DNA of 15,500 nt from CAVYPR01 sp052145775 (GCA_052145775.1 JBKQNY010000099.1:1-15500); one strand, 5' to 3'; counted from the stretch's first letter, positions 6,740 through 13,288 are shown. Made by a program: numbers and translations. The notes: generated by a model not told the origin, from the sequence alone.

Positions 6740-6769
6740 GCCTCCCGGCGCTCAGCGCGGCCCTGAGGC
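6740..6769. terminator. Weak hairpin between convergent acyl-CoA dehydrogenase and DedA genes
   Basis: An outer stem GCCTC/GAGGC encloses an inner stem GCGC-TCA-GCGC. It overlaps the last codons of the DedA gene; the two stops are only 12 bp apart. Stems are short and interrupted, so this is tentative. Confidence 0.28.
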
Positions 6770-7384
6770 CCGCTCGGCCCGCTCGGCCCGCACCACCCGG
6801 ATCCGGTGAACGAGCGCCACGGCCACCAGCACGACGACGAGCACGGCCGCCGCGTACCCCACGTAGCTGAACTTCTTGATGACGTGCTCCCAGCTCGCCC
6901 CGAGGCCGTAGCCGATCGAGACCAGCGCCGTGCACCACAGGGCGCAACCGAAGAAGGTGAAGAGGGCGAACTTGCCCATCGCCATCTCGCCCAGGCCGGC
7001 GGCGAAGGAGACGAACGAGCGCAGGAGCGGGATCAGCCGGCCGAAGAAGACGAAGGGCTCGCCCCGCCGGGCGAACCACGCCTCGGCCCGGTCGAGGTCG
7101 CGGTGGGTGAGCAGGATGTAGTGGCCCGCCTTGTCCACCAGGGGGCGCCCGCCGAAGCGGCCGATGGCGTAACCGGCCGCCGAGCCGGCCAGCTCCCCGG
7201 CCAGGGCCACCAGGATGGCCGGGGCCAGGTCGACGTGGGAGGTCCCGGGCGAGGTGAGCTGGCCGCTGGCCAGCGCCCCGGCGTAGCCCATGGCGATCTC
7301 CGAGCCGATCGGGATGCCCATCGACGACACGAAGGTGGCGATGAACAGGGCCAGGTAGCCCCAGGTGGACAAGAAGTGCTCCAT
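6752..7384 (-). CDS. DedA-family integral membrane protein
   Basis: 210 residues, normal for the family. It has hydrophobic segments at about 8-24, 55-78, 112-130, 138-160 and 172-193 and a basic C-terminal tail. GELAGSAAGYAIGRFGGRP (63-81) corresponds to the family's GxxxGYxxGRxxG block, and GRLIPLLRSFVSFAAGL (115-131) to the GRFIPxxRxxxxxxAG motif, whose arginines are needed in characterised members. The usual Glu before GxPxP is Ser21, while E29 after GS is kept. DedA proteins act in membrane phospholipid (undecaprenyl or glycerophospholipid) translocation and membrane homeostasis. Start ATG 7384; no Shine-Dalgarno is seen, and TAGAAA lies 6 nt upstream. It is monocistronic, divergent from the 93-aa gene. 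Confidence 0.93.
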   Translation of the reverse strand: MEHFLSTWGYLALFIATFVSSMGIPIGSEIAMGYAGALASGQLTSPGTSHVDLAPAILVALAGELAGSAAGYAIGRFGGRPLVDKAGHYILLTHRDLDRAEAWFARRGEPFVFFGRLIPLLRSFVSFAAGLGEMAMGKFALFTFFGCALWCTALVSIGYGLGASWEHVIKKFSYVGYAAAVLVVVLVAVALVHRIRVVRAERAERASGPR

Positions 7385-7403
7385 CGGGCATTTCTACCCG
7401 ATG
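7382..7403. repeat. Inverted repeat over the DedA start codon
   Basis: CATCGGG (7382-7388) and CCCGATG (7397-7403) are perfect 7-bp arms with an 8-bp spacer. The left arm includes the DedA start codon and the spacer overlaps its candidate -10 box. It could be an operator; the short length leaves chance possible. Confidence 0.3.
7391..7396 (-). promoter_or_regulatory. Candidate leaderless -10 box for the DedA gene
   Basis: TAGAAA on the minus strand, 6 nt before ATG 7384. It deviates from TANNNT at the last base, though a T follows immediately. Confidence 0.27.
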
Positions 7404-7447
7404 CGCGCAGCGCCGACGGGGAGCGACGGGCGGCGGTTGTCGGGCCG

Positions 7448-7453
7448 TAGACT
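7448..7453 (+). promoter_or_regulatory. Candidate leaderless -10 box for the 93-aa gene
   Basis: TAGACT matches TANNNT and is followed after 7 nt (CCGCCGG) by ATG 7461. No Shine-Dalgarno is visible, which fits a leaderless mRNA. Confidence 0.45.
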
Positions 7454-7460
7454 CCGCCGG

Positions 7461-7742
7461 ATGCAGCGGGTGCGCACCGAGTCGGGCTCGGTCTACGACG
7501 TCGACCTCGACGGGATGCGCATTCGGCGCGTCCACGGTCGGCACGGCCCCTCCGACAGCCAGCCCCAGGACGGCATCTGGCGGCGGATCCGCGGGCTGGT
7601 GGGCCCGACGGCCGGCGAGCCGATGATCGTCTACTGGGCCACCGAGGCGGCCGGGGCCGCCGAGACCGACTTCGGCTTCCGCACCACGGTGGTCACCGAG
7701 GTCTCCGAGGTCGAGCCCGACCCCTCGCCGGCCGACGGCTGA
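7461..7742 (+). CDS. Unrecognised small soluble protein, 93 aa
   Basis: I do not recognise this family. The first half, MQRVRTESGSVYDVDLDGMR, looks like a beta-rich start (short strands, Gly turns); then comes a basic stretch (RIRRVHGRHG), a hydrophobic MIVYWATEA strand, and an acidic Pro-rich tail (EVSEVEPDPSPADG). There is no signal peptide, membrane segment or Cys. The net pattern suggests a small beta-barrel or beta-sheet protein. Coding is supported by the well-placed ATG with a leaderless-type promoter, by strong codon bias like the neighbours, and by the tight fit between the divergent DedA gene and the DUF2237 gene 35 bp downstream. It could be cotranscribed with DUF2237. Confidence 0.65.
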   Translation: MQRVRTESGSVYDVDLDGMRIRRVHGRHGPSDSQPQDGIWRRIRGLVGPTAGEPMIVYWATEAAGAAETDFGFRTTVVTEVSEVEPDPSPADG

Positions 7743-7765
7743 CGCGCCGGGTTGCTCCACTGGGC

Positions 7766-7771
7766 CAAGAT
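7766..7771 (+). promoter_or_regulatory. Candidate leaderless -10 box for the DUF2237 gene
   Basis: CAAGAT, 6 nt (GGCGCC), then ATG 7778; same hexamer and spacing as at 1351-1356. A promoter of its own would let this gene be expressed apart from the 93-aa gene. Confidence 0.38.
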
Positions 7772-7777
7772 GGCGCC

Positions 7778-8137
7778 ATGGCCAAGAACGTCCTCGGCGG
7801 CGACCTCGTCCCCTGCAGCACCGACCCGTTGACCGGCTTCTACCGCGACGGCTGCTGCAACACCGGCGCCGAGGACACCGGCGTCCACACCGTCTGCACC
7901 CTCATGACCGCCGAGTTCCTCAGCTTCTCCAAGGCCAAGGGCAACGACCTGTCCACCCCCCAGCCGGCCCTTGGGTTCGCCGGCCTCGAGCCGGGGGACC
8001 AGTGGTGCCTCTGCGCGCCGCGCTGGCAGGAGGCCCTCGAGGCCGGGGCCGCCCCGGACGTGGTCCTCGAGGCCACCCACGCGGCCACCTTGGAGTGGTG
8101 CCGGCTGGAGGACCTCAAACGCCACGCCGCCCCCTAG
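7778..8137 (+). CDS. DUF2237 family protein
   Basis: 119 residues, the full length of the family. Characteristic segments are NVLGGDLVPCSTDPLTGFYR (4-23), DGCCNTG (24-30), HTVCTLMTAEFLSFSKAKGN (37-56), GNDLSTPQPALGF (55-67), GDQWCLCAPRW (73-83) and APDVVLEATH (91-100). Six or more conserved cysteines (CCNTG, WCLC and single Cys) suggest metal binding or a redox role, but the family has no established function. It is usually a single-domain cytoplasmic protein of bacteria and some eukaryotes. It has no obvious link to the lipid genes. The start is ATG 7778, supported by the upstream hexamer. Confidence 0.92.
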   Translation: MAKNVLGGDLVPCSTDPLTGFYRDGCCNTGAEDTGVHTVCTLMTAEFLSFSKAKGNDLSTPQPALGFAGLEPGDQWCLCAPRWQEALEAGAAPDVVLEATHAATLEWCRLEDLKRHAAP

Positions 8138-8149
8138 AGGCGAGGGGCC

Positions 8150-8165
8150 GACCCCGCTCGGGGTC
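8150..8165. terminator. Bidirectional hairpin between convergent DUF2237 and oxidoreductase genes
   Basis: GACCCCG-CT-CGGGGTC (8150-8165), effectively a 6-bp stem with a GCTC tetraloop, sits in the 43-bp gap between the two stops. A GGGG run at 8144-8147 could compete for the same CCCC. No U-tract. Confidence 0.45.
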
Positions 8166-8180
8166 CGCACGGCAGCCGCG

Positions 8181-9290
8181 TCAGCGGTCGGCGACGTCCA
8201 GGTCGACGGGGGTCCCGGTGCGGTGCGACTCGAGGGCGGCGAGGAGGGCCACCAGCACGTGGCGGGCCGCCGGCCCGTCCAAGAGCGGGGCGGCACCGCC
8301 GGTGAAGACCTCCACGGTGCGCGCCGCCATGGCGGCGAAGGCGTCGGGCGGCGCGTCGTCGAGCGCGTGGAAGGCCCGGAGCTCGCCCTCGCGGTAGACG
8401 ACGACCGATGGCTCTTGGATCCCGTAGGCGCTGATGCGGTTGCAGCGCGCGTACCCCTTGGACCCCGTCACCTCAACCCGCTCGTCGCCCCCGTAGTGGG
8501 TCGAGCGAAAGTAGGTGTCGATGGCGAAGGTGATGTCGAGCACCACCCGCACCCCCGACACGTGCTCCCACACCAGCGTGGAGGGCGCGTCCATCGAGAT
8601 TCCCGGGACGATCTCGGTGGACCCGAGCCAGGCGAAGATGCGCCGCACGGGCCCGAAGAGCCAGGTGGCCACGGCCAGCTGGTGCCACCCATGGTCGAAG
8701 ACGAGCATGCCCCGGCCGTCCTGGGCCTGGTGGAACTGCCACTCGTAGCTCTCGGCCGGCACCTCCCAGCCGCCGCGTCCGGTGGCCACGATCTTCATAT
8801 GGCACCCGACCGGTTCGCCGATCTCGCCCGAATGCACCAGGTCTCGCAGGCGCACGAGCGGGGGATAGCAGAGGTAGTCCTCGAGCACGTGGAGGCAGGC
8901 TCCCCGCGAGCGGGCCGTGCGCAGCAGCCGGTCCGCGCCCTCGAGGTCCCGGGCGATGGGCTTCTGCACCTGGACGTGGCAACCCGCGTCGAGGACCGAC
9001 GACGCCACCTCGGCGTGGAGGGGCGTGGGGACCAGCACGTCGACCACGTCAGGACCGAGGGCCGTGACCCCGTCGACGTCGGTGGTGAGCACGGCGTCGG
9101 GGAACCGCTCCGCCCACCGCTCGAGCCGCTCGGTCCTGGGGTCGCAGAGGCCGACCACGGCGACGTCGGGACGGGCGGCGTAGGCCGGCAGCATCAGCTC
9201 GGCGATCTGCCCGAGTCCGACCACGGCCAGCCGGACCGGACCCTCGAGCGGCAGTGGGCTCGGCACGGCGCCAGGCTCGCCGGTGGTCAT
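8181..9290 (-). CDS. Gfo/Idh/MocA-family NAD(P)-dependent oxidoreductase
   Basis: 369 residues. After a Pro-rich lead, RLAVVGLGQIAELMLPAYAA (20-39) is the Rossmann GxGxIA motif, with D50 in GLCD at the end of the second strand, favouring NAD(H). VLVPTPLHAEVA (85-96) is the usual nucleotide-binding segment. The catalytic EKP motif reads VQKPIA (108-113), keeping Lys110 but with Gln for Glu. FDHGWHQL (198-205) supplies the conserved Asp/His pair of the C-terminal domain. The family oxidises or reduces hydroxyl/keto groups, mostly on sugars, inositols and related cyclic polyols. The start ATG overlaps the stop of the EamA-like gene by 4 nt (ATGA), so the two are translationally coupled. The substrate is unknown; a role with the transporter is likely. 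Confidence 0.9.
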   Translation of the reverse strand: MTTGEPGAVPSPLPLEGPVRLAVVGLGQIAELMLPAYAARPDVAVVGLCDPRTERLERWAERFPDAVLTTDVDGVTALGPDVVDVLVPTPLHAEVASSVLDAGCHVQVQKPIARDLEGADRLLRTARSRGACLHVLEDYLCYPPLVRLRDLVHSGEIGEPVGCHMKIVATGRGGWEVPAESYEWQFHQAQDGRGMLVFDHGWHQLAVATWLFGPVRRIFAWLGSTEIVPGISMDAPSTLVWEHVSGVRVVLDITFAIDTYFRSTHYGGDERVEVTGSKGYARCNRISAYGIQEPSVVVYREGELRAFHALDDAPPDAFAAMAARTVEVFTGGAAPLLDGPAARHVLVALLAALESHRTGTPVDLDVADR

Positions 9291-10120
9291 GAGGTGGCGA
9301 TGAGCCCGAGGCCGACCAGGGCCAGGGCCAGGCCGAGCAGTTGCACCCGAGACAGCCGCTCGTGGAGGTACCACCAGGCGTGCAGGGTCGTGAAGCCGGG
9401 GGCCAGCGAGGCGACCGGAGCCACGATCGCCGTCAGGCTGGTGCGCAACGCGGTGAGCAGGAGCGTGGTCGCCCCCACGTCGAGGAGCCCGGCCGAGAGC
9501 GCCTTCACCTTGGGGACGCCGCGCAGACCGGACAGGCCGCCGGTGACCGCCAGCACCGACCAGACGGCGACCATCGCCGCGGCGCGGGCGCTGAGCACGG
9601 GCCAGTACCCGCCGTGGTGGCTGGCCGCCGAGAAGAGCACCAGGGAGATGCCGAAGCCGGTGCCGGCCGCCGCGGCGAGCCACAGGGCGCGCCCGACGAG
9701 CGGGCCCTTGCGCTCGTCGCGGTCCGACGACAAGAGCGCGGCGGCCGCGATGGCGAGCGCCACCCCGACCAGCGGCGCCACTCCGAGGTGCTCGCCGCGT
9801 AGGAGCCCCCAGCTCACCGGGATCACCGCGCCGATGACCGCGGCGATCGGCGCCACCTGGCCCATCTGGCCGATGGCCAGGCCCTGGTAGAGGCAGCCGA
9901 TGGCGGCGGCGTTGAGGACACCGGCGAGCGCGCCGAAGCCGACGTCGTCGAGGTACGGGTGGCCACCGAAGGCGAGCGTCACCACCAGTGCGCCGCAGAG
10001 CGCCGCCACCTGGGAGACCGACAGGACCGCCAGCGTGGCCGCCTGGCGCGAGGCCAGGCCGCCCAGGAAGTCGCCGCTCCCGAATCCGGCGGCGACGATC
10101 AGGCCGAGGAAGACGCCCAA
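9287..10120 (-). CDS. EamA-like (DMT superfamily) membrane transporter
   Basis: 277 residues with about ten hydrophobic segments in two similar halves, the 5+5 topology of EamA/RhaT-like drug/metabolite transporters. The first half includes VAPIAAVIGAVIPVSWGLL, and the second SLTAIVAPVASLAPGFTTLHAWWYLHERLS, both resembling the family's conserved P/G-rich helix followed by an E-containing loop (GEHL, HERLS). Probable role: export or uptake of a small metabolite across the cytoplasmic membrane. The start is TTG 10120, chosen because the hydrophobic sequence begins at once and GGGGGG lies 4 nt upstream; no ATG/GTG is available in frame close by. Its start is overlapped by a possible 46-codon leader ORF (10099-10239). 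Confidence 0.88.
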   Translation of the reverse strand: MGVFLGLIVAAGFGSGDFLGGLASRQAATLAVLSVSQVAALCGALVVTLAFGGHPYLDDVGFGALAGVLNAAAIGCLYQGLAIGQMGQVAPIAAVIGAVIPVSWGLLRGEHLGVAPLVGVALAIAAAALLSSDRDERKGPLVGRALWLAAAAGTGFGISLVLFSAASHHGGYWPVLSARAAAMVAVWSVLAVTGGLSGLRGVPKVKALSAGLLDVGATTLLLTALRTSLTAIVAPVASLAPGFTTLHAWWYLHERLSRVQLLGLALALVGLGLIATS

Positions 10121-10239
10121 CGGTCCCCCCGTTCCCGGACCGTGCGCACCGGTCCCCGGCGGTCGGCCCCGGTGCCGGGCCGCGGGCGATGGACCGTGCC
10201 CGTCGTCGCGGGGAGCGCCCTTGGGTCGAGGTCCGGCAC
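10099..10239 (-). CDS. Possible leaderless leader-peptide ORF (46 aa) before the EamA-like gene
   Basis: GTG 10239 follows TACGAT by 7 nt on the minus strand and opens a 46-codon frame ending at TGA 10099-10101, 19-22 nt inside the EamA-like gene in another frame. The peptide is Arg/Pro-rich (VPDLDPRALPATTGTVHRPR at the start), with no homology I can recognise. It fits a translated leader that couples to, or controls, the transporter, but open frames of this size are common in such G+C-rich DNA, so it is offered as a candidate only. Confidence 0.27.
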   Translation of the reverse strand: MPDLDPRALPATTGTVHRPRPGTGADRRGPVRTVRERGDRWASSSA

Positions 10240-10246
10240 CGCCCGG

Positions 10247-10252
10247 ATCGTA
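10247..10252 (-). promoter_or_regulatory. Candidate -10 box upstream of the EamA-like gene
   Basis: TACGAT on the minus strand matches TANNNT. It would start transcription at about 10239, the GTG of the possible leader ORF, some 119 nt before the TTG of the transporter. Confidence 0.38.
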
Positions 10253-10269
10253 GAGGACCCGGCCGGCGC

Positions 10270-10290
10270 GTCACCGCACTGTCCGGTGAC
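10270..10290. promoter_or_regulatory. 21-bp palindrome between divergent transporter and methyltransferase genes (operator candidate)
   Basis: GTCACCG (10270-10276) and CGGTGAC (10284-10290) are perfect arms; two of the three inner pairs also match, giving 9 of 10 paired positions. It lies where the -35 region of the minus-strand promoter would be and about 57 bp upstream of the methyltransferase -10 box. Apart from this palindrome, the candidate promoters and the leader ORF, the 10121-10359 gap shows nothing I can name. Confidence 0.42.
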
Positions 10291-10347
10291 CCCGCGGCTC
10301 ATCCGGGGCGGCCGTCGATGGCCGCTCCCCGTCCGCTGGGGGGACCG

Positions 10348-10353
10348 TATGCT
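10348..10353 (+). promoter_or_regulatory. Candidate leaderless -10 box for the methyltransferase
   Basis: TATGCT matches TANNNT and is followed after 6 nt (GCGGCG) by GTG 10360. No Shine-Dalgarno is present. Confidence 0.45.
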
Positions 10354-10359
10354 GCGGCG

Positions 10360-11163
10360 GTGACCGCGGGCGAGGGGTACCTCCTCGACAATCGCCAGCC
10401 CGGGGCCGGGGCGAGGCTGGCCGCCCTGGGGGCGCTCTTCGACCGCTGGACCTTCGACCACGCCGAGCGCCTCGGCGTCGGTGCCGGGTGGCGGGTCTGG
10501 GAGGTCGGGGCCGGCGGGTCCAGCGTCCCGGCGTGGTTCGCCGGGCGGGTCGGGCCGGAAGGTTTCGTCCTGGCCACCGACATCGACACCTCCTGGCTCG
10601 ACGGGGACCACCCCTTCGAGGCGCGGGTCCACGACGTCGGTGCCGACCCGGTCCCCCCTCTCACGTTCGACCTCGTCCACGCCCGCCTGGTGCTCGTCCA
10701 CGTGCACGACCGTCTCCGGGCCCTGGCCACCATGGTCGGCGCGCTGGCCCCGGGGGGCTGGCTGCTGGTGGAGGACGCCGACCCGGCCTGCCAGCCGCTG
10801 GCCTGCCTCGAAGAGCGCGGCCCCGAAGAGGAGCTGGCCAACCGGCTCAAGGCCGCCTTCCGCACGCTCCTCGCCGGGCGTGGCGTCGATCTCGCCTTCG
10901 GACGGCGGCTGCCGGGTCTCTTGCGCGGCGCCGGGCTCGTCGACGTGGCGGCCGACGCCTACTTCCCGGTGGCCGGCCGGGCGTGCGACGAGCTGGAGCT
11001 CACCACCCTCGAGCAGGTGCGCAAGGCGCTGCGGGCCGCCGACCTGGCGACCGACGAGGAGATCGACCGGCACGCCGCCAACGTCTCGGCCGGGCGGGTC
11101 GACGTCACCACCTCGCCGCTCTTCTCCGCCTGGGGCCGCAAGCCGCCGCCCGGCGCGCCCTGA
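10360..11163 (+). CDS. Class I SAM-dependent methyltransferase
   Basis: 267 residues. WRVWEVGAGGSSVPAWFA (44-61) is motif I (VGAGxG type) for SAM binding; ATDID (72-76) supplies the acidic residue for the ribose; FDLVHARLVLVHVHDR (103-118) is motif II/post-II; and LAPGGWLLVED (129-139) is motif III. The N-terminal YLLDNRQPGAGARLAALGAL resembles the cap of small-molecule methyltransferases in actinobacterial secondary and lipid metabolism. The methyl acceptor is unknown. GTG 10360 is chosen because the -10-like TATGCT is 6 nt upstream and the protein then begins with the family-like YLLDN block; upstream in-frame extension is possible but has an unlikely composition. It ends 10 bp from the convergent ligase stop. 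Confidence 0.88.
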   Translation: MTAGEGYLLDNRQPGAGARLAALGALFDRWTFDHAERLGVGAGWRVWEVGAGGSSVPAWFAGRVGPEGFVLATDIDTSWLDGDHPFEARVHDVGADPVPPLTFDLVHARLVLVHVHDRLRALATMVGALAPGGWLLVEDADPACQPLACLEERGPEEELANRLKAAFRTLLAGRGVDLAFGRRLPGLLRGAGLVDVAADAYFPVAGRACDELELTTLEQVRKALRAADLATDEEIDRHAANVSAGRVDVTTSPLFSAWGRKPPPGAP

Positions 11164-11173
11164 CCCGCGGACC

Positions 11174-12526
11174 CTACGGCTCGACGACCCGGGTCGCCTT
11201 GTAGCCGGCCCGGGGGATGGTGTCGCGGTCGAGCACCTCGACGGCCACGACCACCCCGAGGGCCTCGCGCACGTCGGTCTCGACCCGCAGGCGCGCCGCC
11301 TCCCGCTCGCCGGGGTCCTCGGTGGCCACCTCGACCCGCAGGGCGAGCGGCGTGTCGGAGCCGTCGGGGCGGACCACCTGGTACTCGAGGGACGGCGACC
11401 GCACGGCCTCGATGCCCCGCAGCACCCCTTCGAGCTCGTTCAGCTGGAAGCGCGTGCCCTGGCAGCTCAGGAGGTCCTTGAACCGCCCGCCCCACAGGCC
11501 CCGGATGGAGGTCTCCCCGCAGGGGCAGGGCCCGCGCACGATGGCGCAGGCCTCCTCGAGGTCGTAGCGGAGCAGGCCGTTGTCCCGGTCGAGGGTGGTC
11601 ACCGTGAGGTTGCCCCACTCGCCGTCGGCCACCTCTCGGCCGGTGGCCGGGTCGACCGCCTGGACCACCGCCCAGTCCTCGTGGATGTGGGCCCCCGGCG
11701 ACTGGCCGCACGGCCCGCCGACGTAGGCGTAGCACTCGGCCCCCGCCGTCATGAGGGGCATGCCCCCGCGCCCGAGCCCGAACCCCGGCGGCGCCTTCAG
11801 GCCGGTGAGCCCGGCGTCCTCCAGGGGGATGCCCAGCTTGGTGGCGACCTCGATGAACCGCCCGGTGGCGAAGCCCATGAAGGGGATGTCCGGGGTGACC
11901 CGGGTCCAGAACCGCACGGCCTGCTCGGCCAGCTCGTCGGTGTCGGGCGGGGGCACCCAGAGGCTGAGCAGGCCCATGTACTCATAGGTGCCCTGGAGCA
12001 TGACCCCGCCGCCGTAGAGGTAGGCGGGGTGGGCGTGGGTCACGATCATCCCGGGGCGGTAGCCCATGCGCCACCAGTTGCGGGCGCCGGACTCGTACTC
12101 GATCCAGACGTCCTTGCGGGTCCACACGGTGATGGTCGGCTGCCCGGTGGTGCCGGTCGAGGTGCCGAGGCGCACGGCGTGGCGGGGGTCGGTGAAGCGG
12201 TAGGCGCCCCAGGGGGGGTCGGCCGCCTCGGAGTCGCGCAGGTCCTGCTTGACGGTGAGGGGGACCCGCCACAGGTCGTCCACCCCGCCGATGTCCTTCG
12301 GCGACTCGACGCCGGCCTGGGCCAGCTTCTGGCGGAAGAGGGGGACCGGCCGCTCGAAGACGCCGGCCACCAGGGCCCGCACCCGCTCGTCTTGGAGCTC
12401 GCGTCGCCGCTCGGGGTCCATGGCCTGCTTCTCTGGGTCCCAGAGGAACTGGTCGTCGGGACGGGGGAGCGGACCGAGGGTCCCGGGTCCGAAGGGCGGC
12501 GTGGAGATCAGGGCGGCGTCGGGCAC
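11174..12526 (-). CDS. PaaK-like adenylate-forming CoA ligase (phenylacetate-CoA ligase family)
   Basis: 450 residues, the usual length of PaaK-type ligases and shorter than FadD proteins. RLGTSTGTTGQPTI (119-132) is the ATP-phosphate loop (SSGTTGKP type). GNLTVTTLDRDNGLLRYDLEE, with RYD at the position of the YRTGD-like nucleotide block, is followed by GPCPCGETSIRGLWGGRFKD, a CxCG segment common in this family. The C-terminal lid ends PRAGYKATRVVEP, whose Lys is the expected catalytic lysine. Family reaction: activation of an aryl or alkyl carboxylate with ATP, then transfer to CoA. The substrate is unknown; the setting suggests a hydrophobic acid handled by the nearby acyl-CoA enzymes. The GTG start at 12526 has no strong Shine-Dalgarno; CAGGAT lies 7 nt upstream. 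It lies 49 bp after TetR on the same strand. Confidence 0.87.
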   Translation of the reverse strand: MPDAALISTPPFGPGTLGPLPRPDDQFLWDPEKQAMDPERRRELQDERVRALVAGVFERPVPLFRQKLAQAGVESPKDIGGVDDLWRVPLTVKQDLRDSEAADPPWGAYRFTDPRHAVRLGTSTGTTGQPTITVWTRKDVWIEYESGARNWWRMGYRPGMIVTHAHPAYLYGGGVMLQGTYEYMGLLSLWVPPPDTDELAEQAVRFWTRVTPDIPFMGFATGRFIEVATKLGIPLEDAGLTGLKAPPGFGLGRGGMPLMTAGAECYAYVGGPCGQSPGAHIHEDWAVVQAVDPATGREVADGEWGNLTVTTLDRDNGLLRYDLEEACAIVRGPCPCGETSIRGLWGGRFKDLLSCQGTRFQLNELEGVLRGIEAVRSPSLEYQVVRPDGSDTPLALRVEVATEDPGEREAARLRVETDVREALGVVVAVEVLDRDTIPRAGYKATRVVEP

Positions 12527-12533
12527 GGCTGTG

Positions 12534-12539
12534 ATCCTG
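12534..12539 (-). promoter_or_regulatory. Candidate leaderless -10 box for the PaaK-like ligase
   Basis: CAGGAT on the minus strand, 7 nt before GTG 12526; differs from TANNNT at the first base. The AGGA inside it could instead be a weak Shine-Dalgarno. Confidence 0.25.
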
Positions 12540-12544
12540 GCACA

Positions 12545-12573
12545 CCGCCGGGTAGCGACGGGCGGGCCGGCGG
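12545..12573. terminator. Inverted repeat between the TetR and ligase genes
   Basis: CCGCCGG (12545-12551) and CCGGCGG (12567-12573) are perfect arms around a 15-nt loop, directly after the TetR stop. It could partly terminate TetR transcription before the ligase. Short stem and long loop make it weak. Confidence 0.22.
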
Positions 12574-12575
12574 GA

Positions 12576-13175
12576 TCAGTTCAGAGCGCCCAGGACGCTG
12601 GCCAGCTCCTTGGCCCGCATGCGGAAGGCCTCGGCCGGATCGTCGAGCATCCCGGTCACGTACTCGAAGAAGACGCCGACCATGGCGGCCAGCACGATGC
12701 GGGTCACCACGGGGGCGCCGATGCGCTGGCACAGCTCGGGCTCGTTCACCTCGAGCCAGGTCTCGAGCGACGACCGGGTGCTCTCCCACAGCTCGGTGCC
12801 GACCGCCCCGGCCGTCTCCTCCCCCCGCATCACCTCGCCCAGCATCAGGCGGACGAAGTCCTCGACCTCGAGGAGCGAGTCGAACATCTGGGCCAGGAGC
12901 TCGGCCAGGCCCGCGGTGCTCTCGTGCACGACATCGCCGTCCTGCAGGTCGGCCACGAACCCGCGCTCTTCGAGCACCGCCACCAGCAGGTCGCGCTTGG
13001 AGGAGAAGTAGTGGTAGATGGTGGCGACGTTCAGTCCGGCCGCCGAGGCCAGGTCGCGCATCGACGTGCCGTCGACGCCGTGCTGGCTCATGAGCGACAG
13101 CGCCGTGTCCAAGATGTGCTGGCGCTGCGAGAAGGGGGCAGGCGCGTCGGCGCGTGCGTCGCTGGTCGCTGCCAT
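12576..13175 (-). CDS. TetR/AcrR-family transcriptional regulator
   Basis: 199 residues. QRQHILDTALSLMSQHGVDG (17-36) and SMRDLASAAGLNVATIYHYF (38-57) form the TetR N-terminal domain, with the recognition helix around GLNVATIYHYF, followed by SSKRDLLVAVLEERG. The remaining 130 residues are the helical ligand-binding and dimerisation domain, ending ELASVLGALN. The start is ATG 13175: longer in-frame openings upstream would add about 40 residues of non-TetR-like sequence, and GAGAAT lies 6 nt before this ATG. It is divergent from the P450 gene over 155 bp and upstream of the PaaK-like ligase, so it most likely controls one or both, with an acyl-CoA or a lipid as effector (inference). It does not closely resemble KstR. 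Confidence 0.92.
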   Translation of the reverse strand: MAATSDARADAPAPFSQRQHILDTALSLMSQHGVDGTSMRDLASAAGLNVATIYHYFSSKRDLLVAVLEERGFVADLQDGDVVHESTAGLAELLAQMFDSLLEVEDFVRLMLGEVMRGEETAGAVGTELWESTRSSLETWLEVNEPELCQRIGAPVVTRIVLAAMVGVFFEYVTGMLDDPAEAFRMRAKELASVLGALN

Positions 13176-13181
13176 CACCCC

Positions 13182-13187
13182 ATTCTC
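13182..13187 (-). promoter_or_regulatory. Candidate leaderless -10 box for the TetR gene
   Basis: GAGAAT on the minus strand, 6 nt (GGGGTG) before ATG 13175; it differs from TANNNT at the first base. The GGGGTG could also act as a poorly spaced Shine-Dalgarno. Confidence 0.27.
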
Positions 13188-13282
13188 GACGGTTGCGGAC
13201 CCGATGTCGAATGATGGAGCGTGAAAGGCGCTGGCCAGGGCCGGAGAGCACCGGTCGATTCCCAAGCGAACGTTTACTGAGA

Positions 13283-13288
13283 TAGGTT
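13283..13288 (+). promoter_or_regulatory. Possible -10 box for the P450 gene
   Basis: TAGGTT matches TANNNT and overlaps the left arm of the adjacent inverted repeat. A transcript from about 13295 would have a 36-nt leader including the Shine-Dalgarno GGAAAGG (13317-13323), 7 nt before ATG 13331. Confidence 0.3.

Noticed and set aside
11164..11173. Terminator between convergent methyltransferase and ligase genes
   Set aside because: The gap is 10 bp and no convincing stem could be drawn around it.
10481..13093. Long plus-strand open frame (over 800 codons)
   Set aside because: It crosses the methyltransferase, ligase and TetR genes, changes composition along its length, and shows no recognisable domain, whereas the overlapping genes have clear motifs.
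12576..13175. Identification of the TetR protein as KstR
   Set aside because: The N-terminal domain differs from KstR in the recognition helix region (GLNVATIYHYF), and no KstR-type operator could be recognised upstream of the acyl-CoA dehydrogenases.
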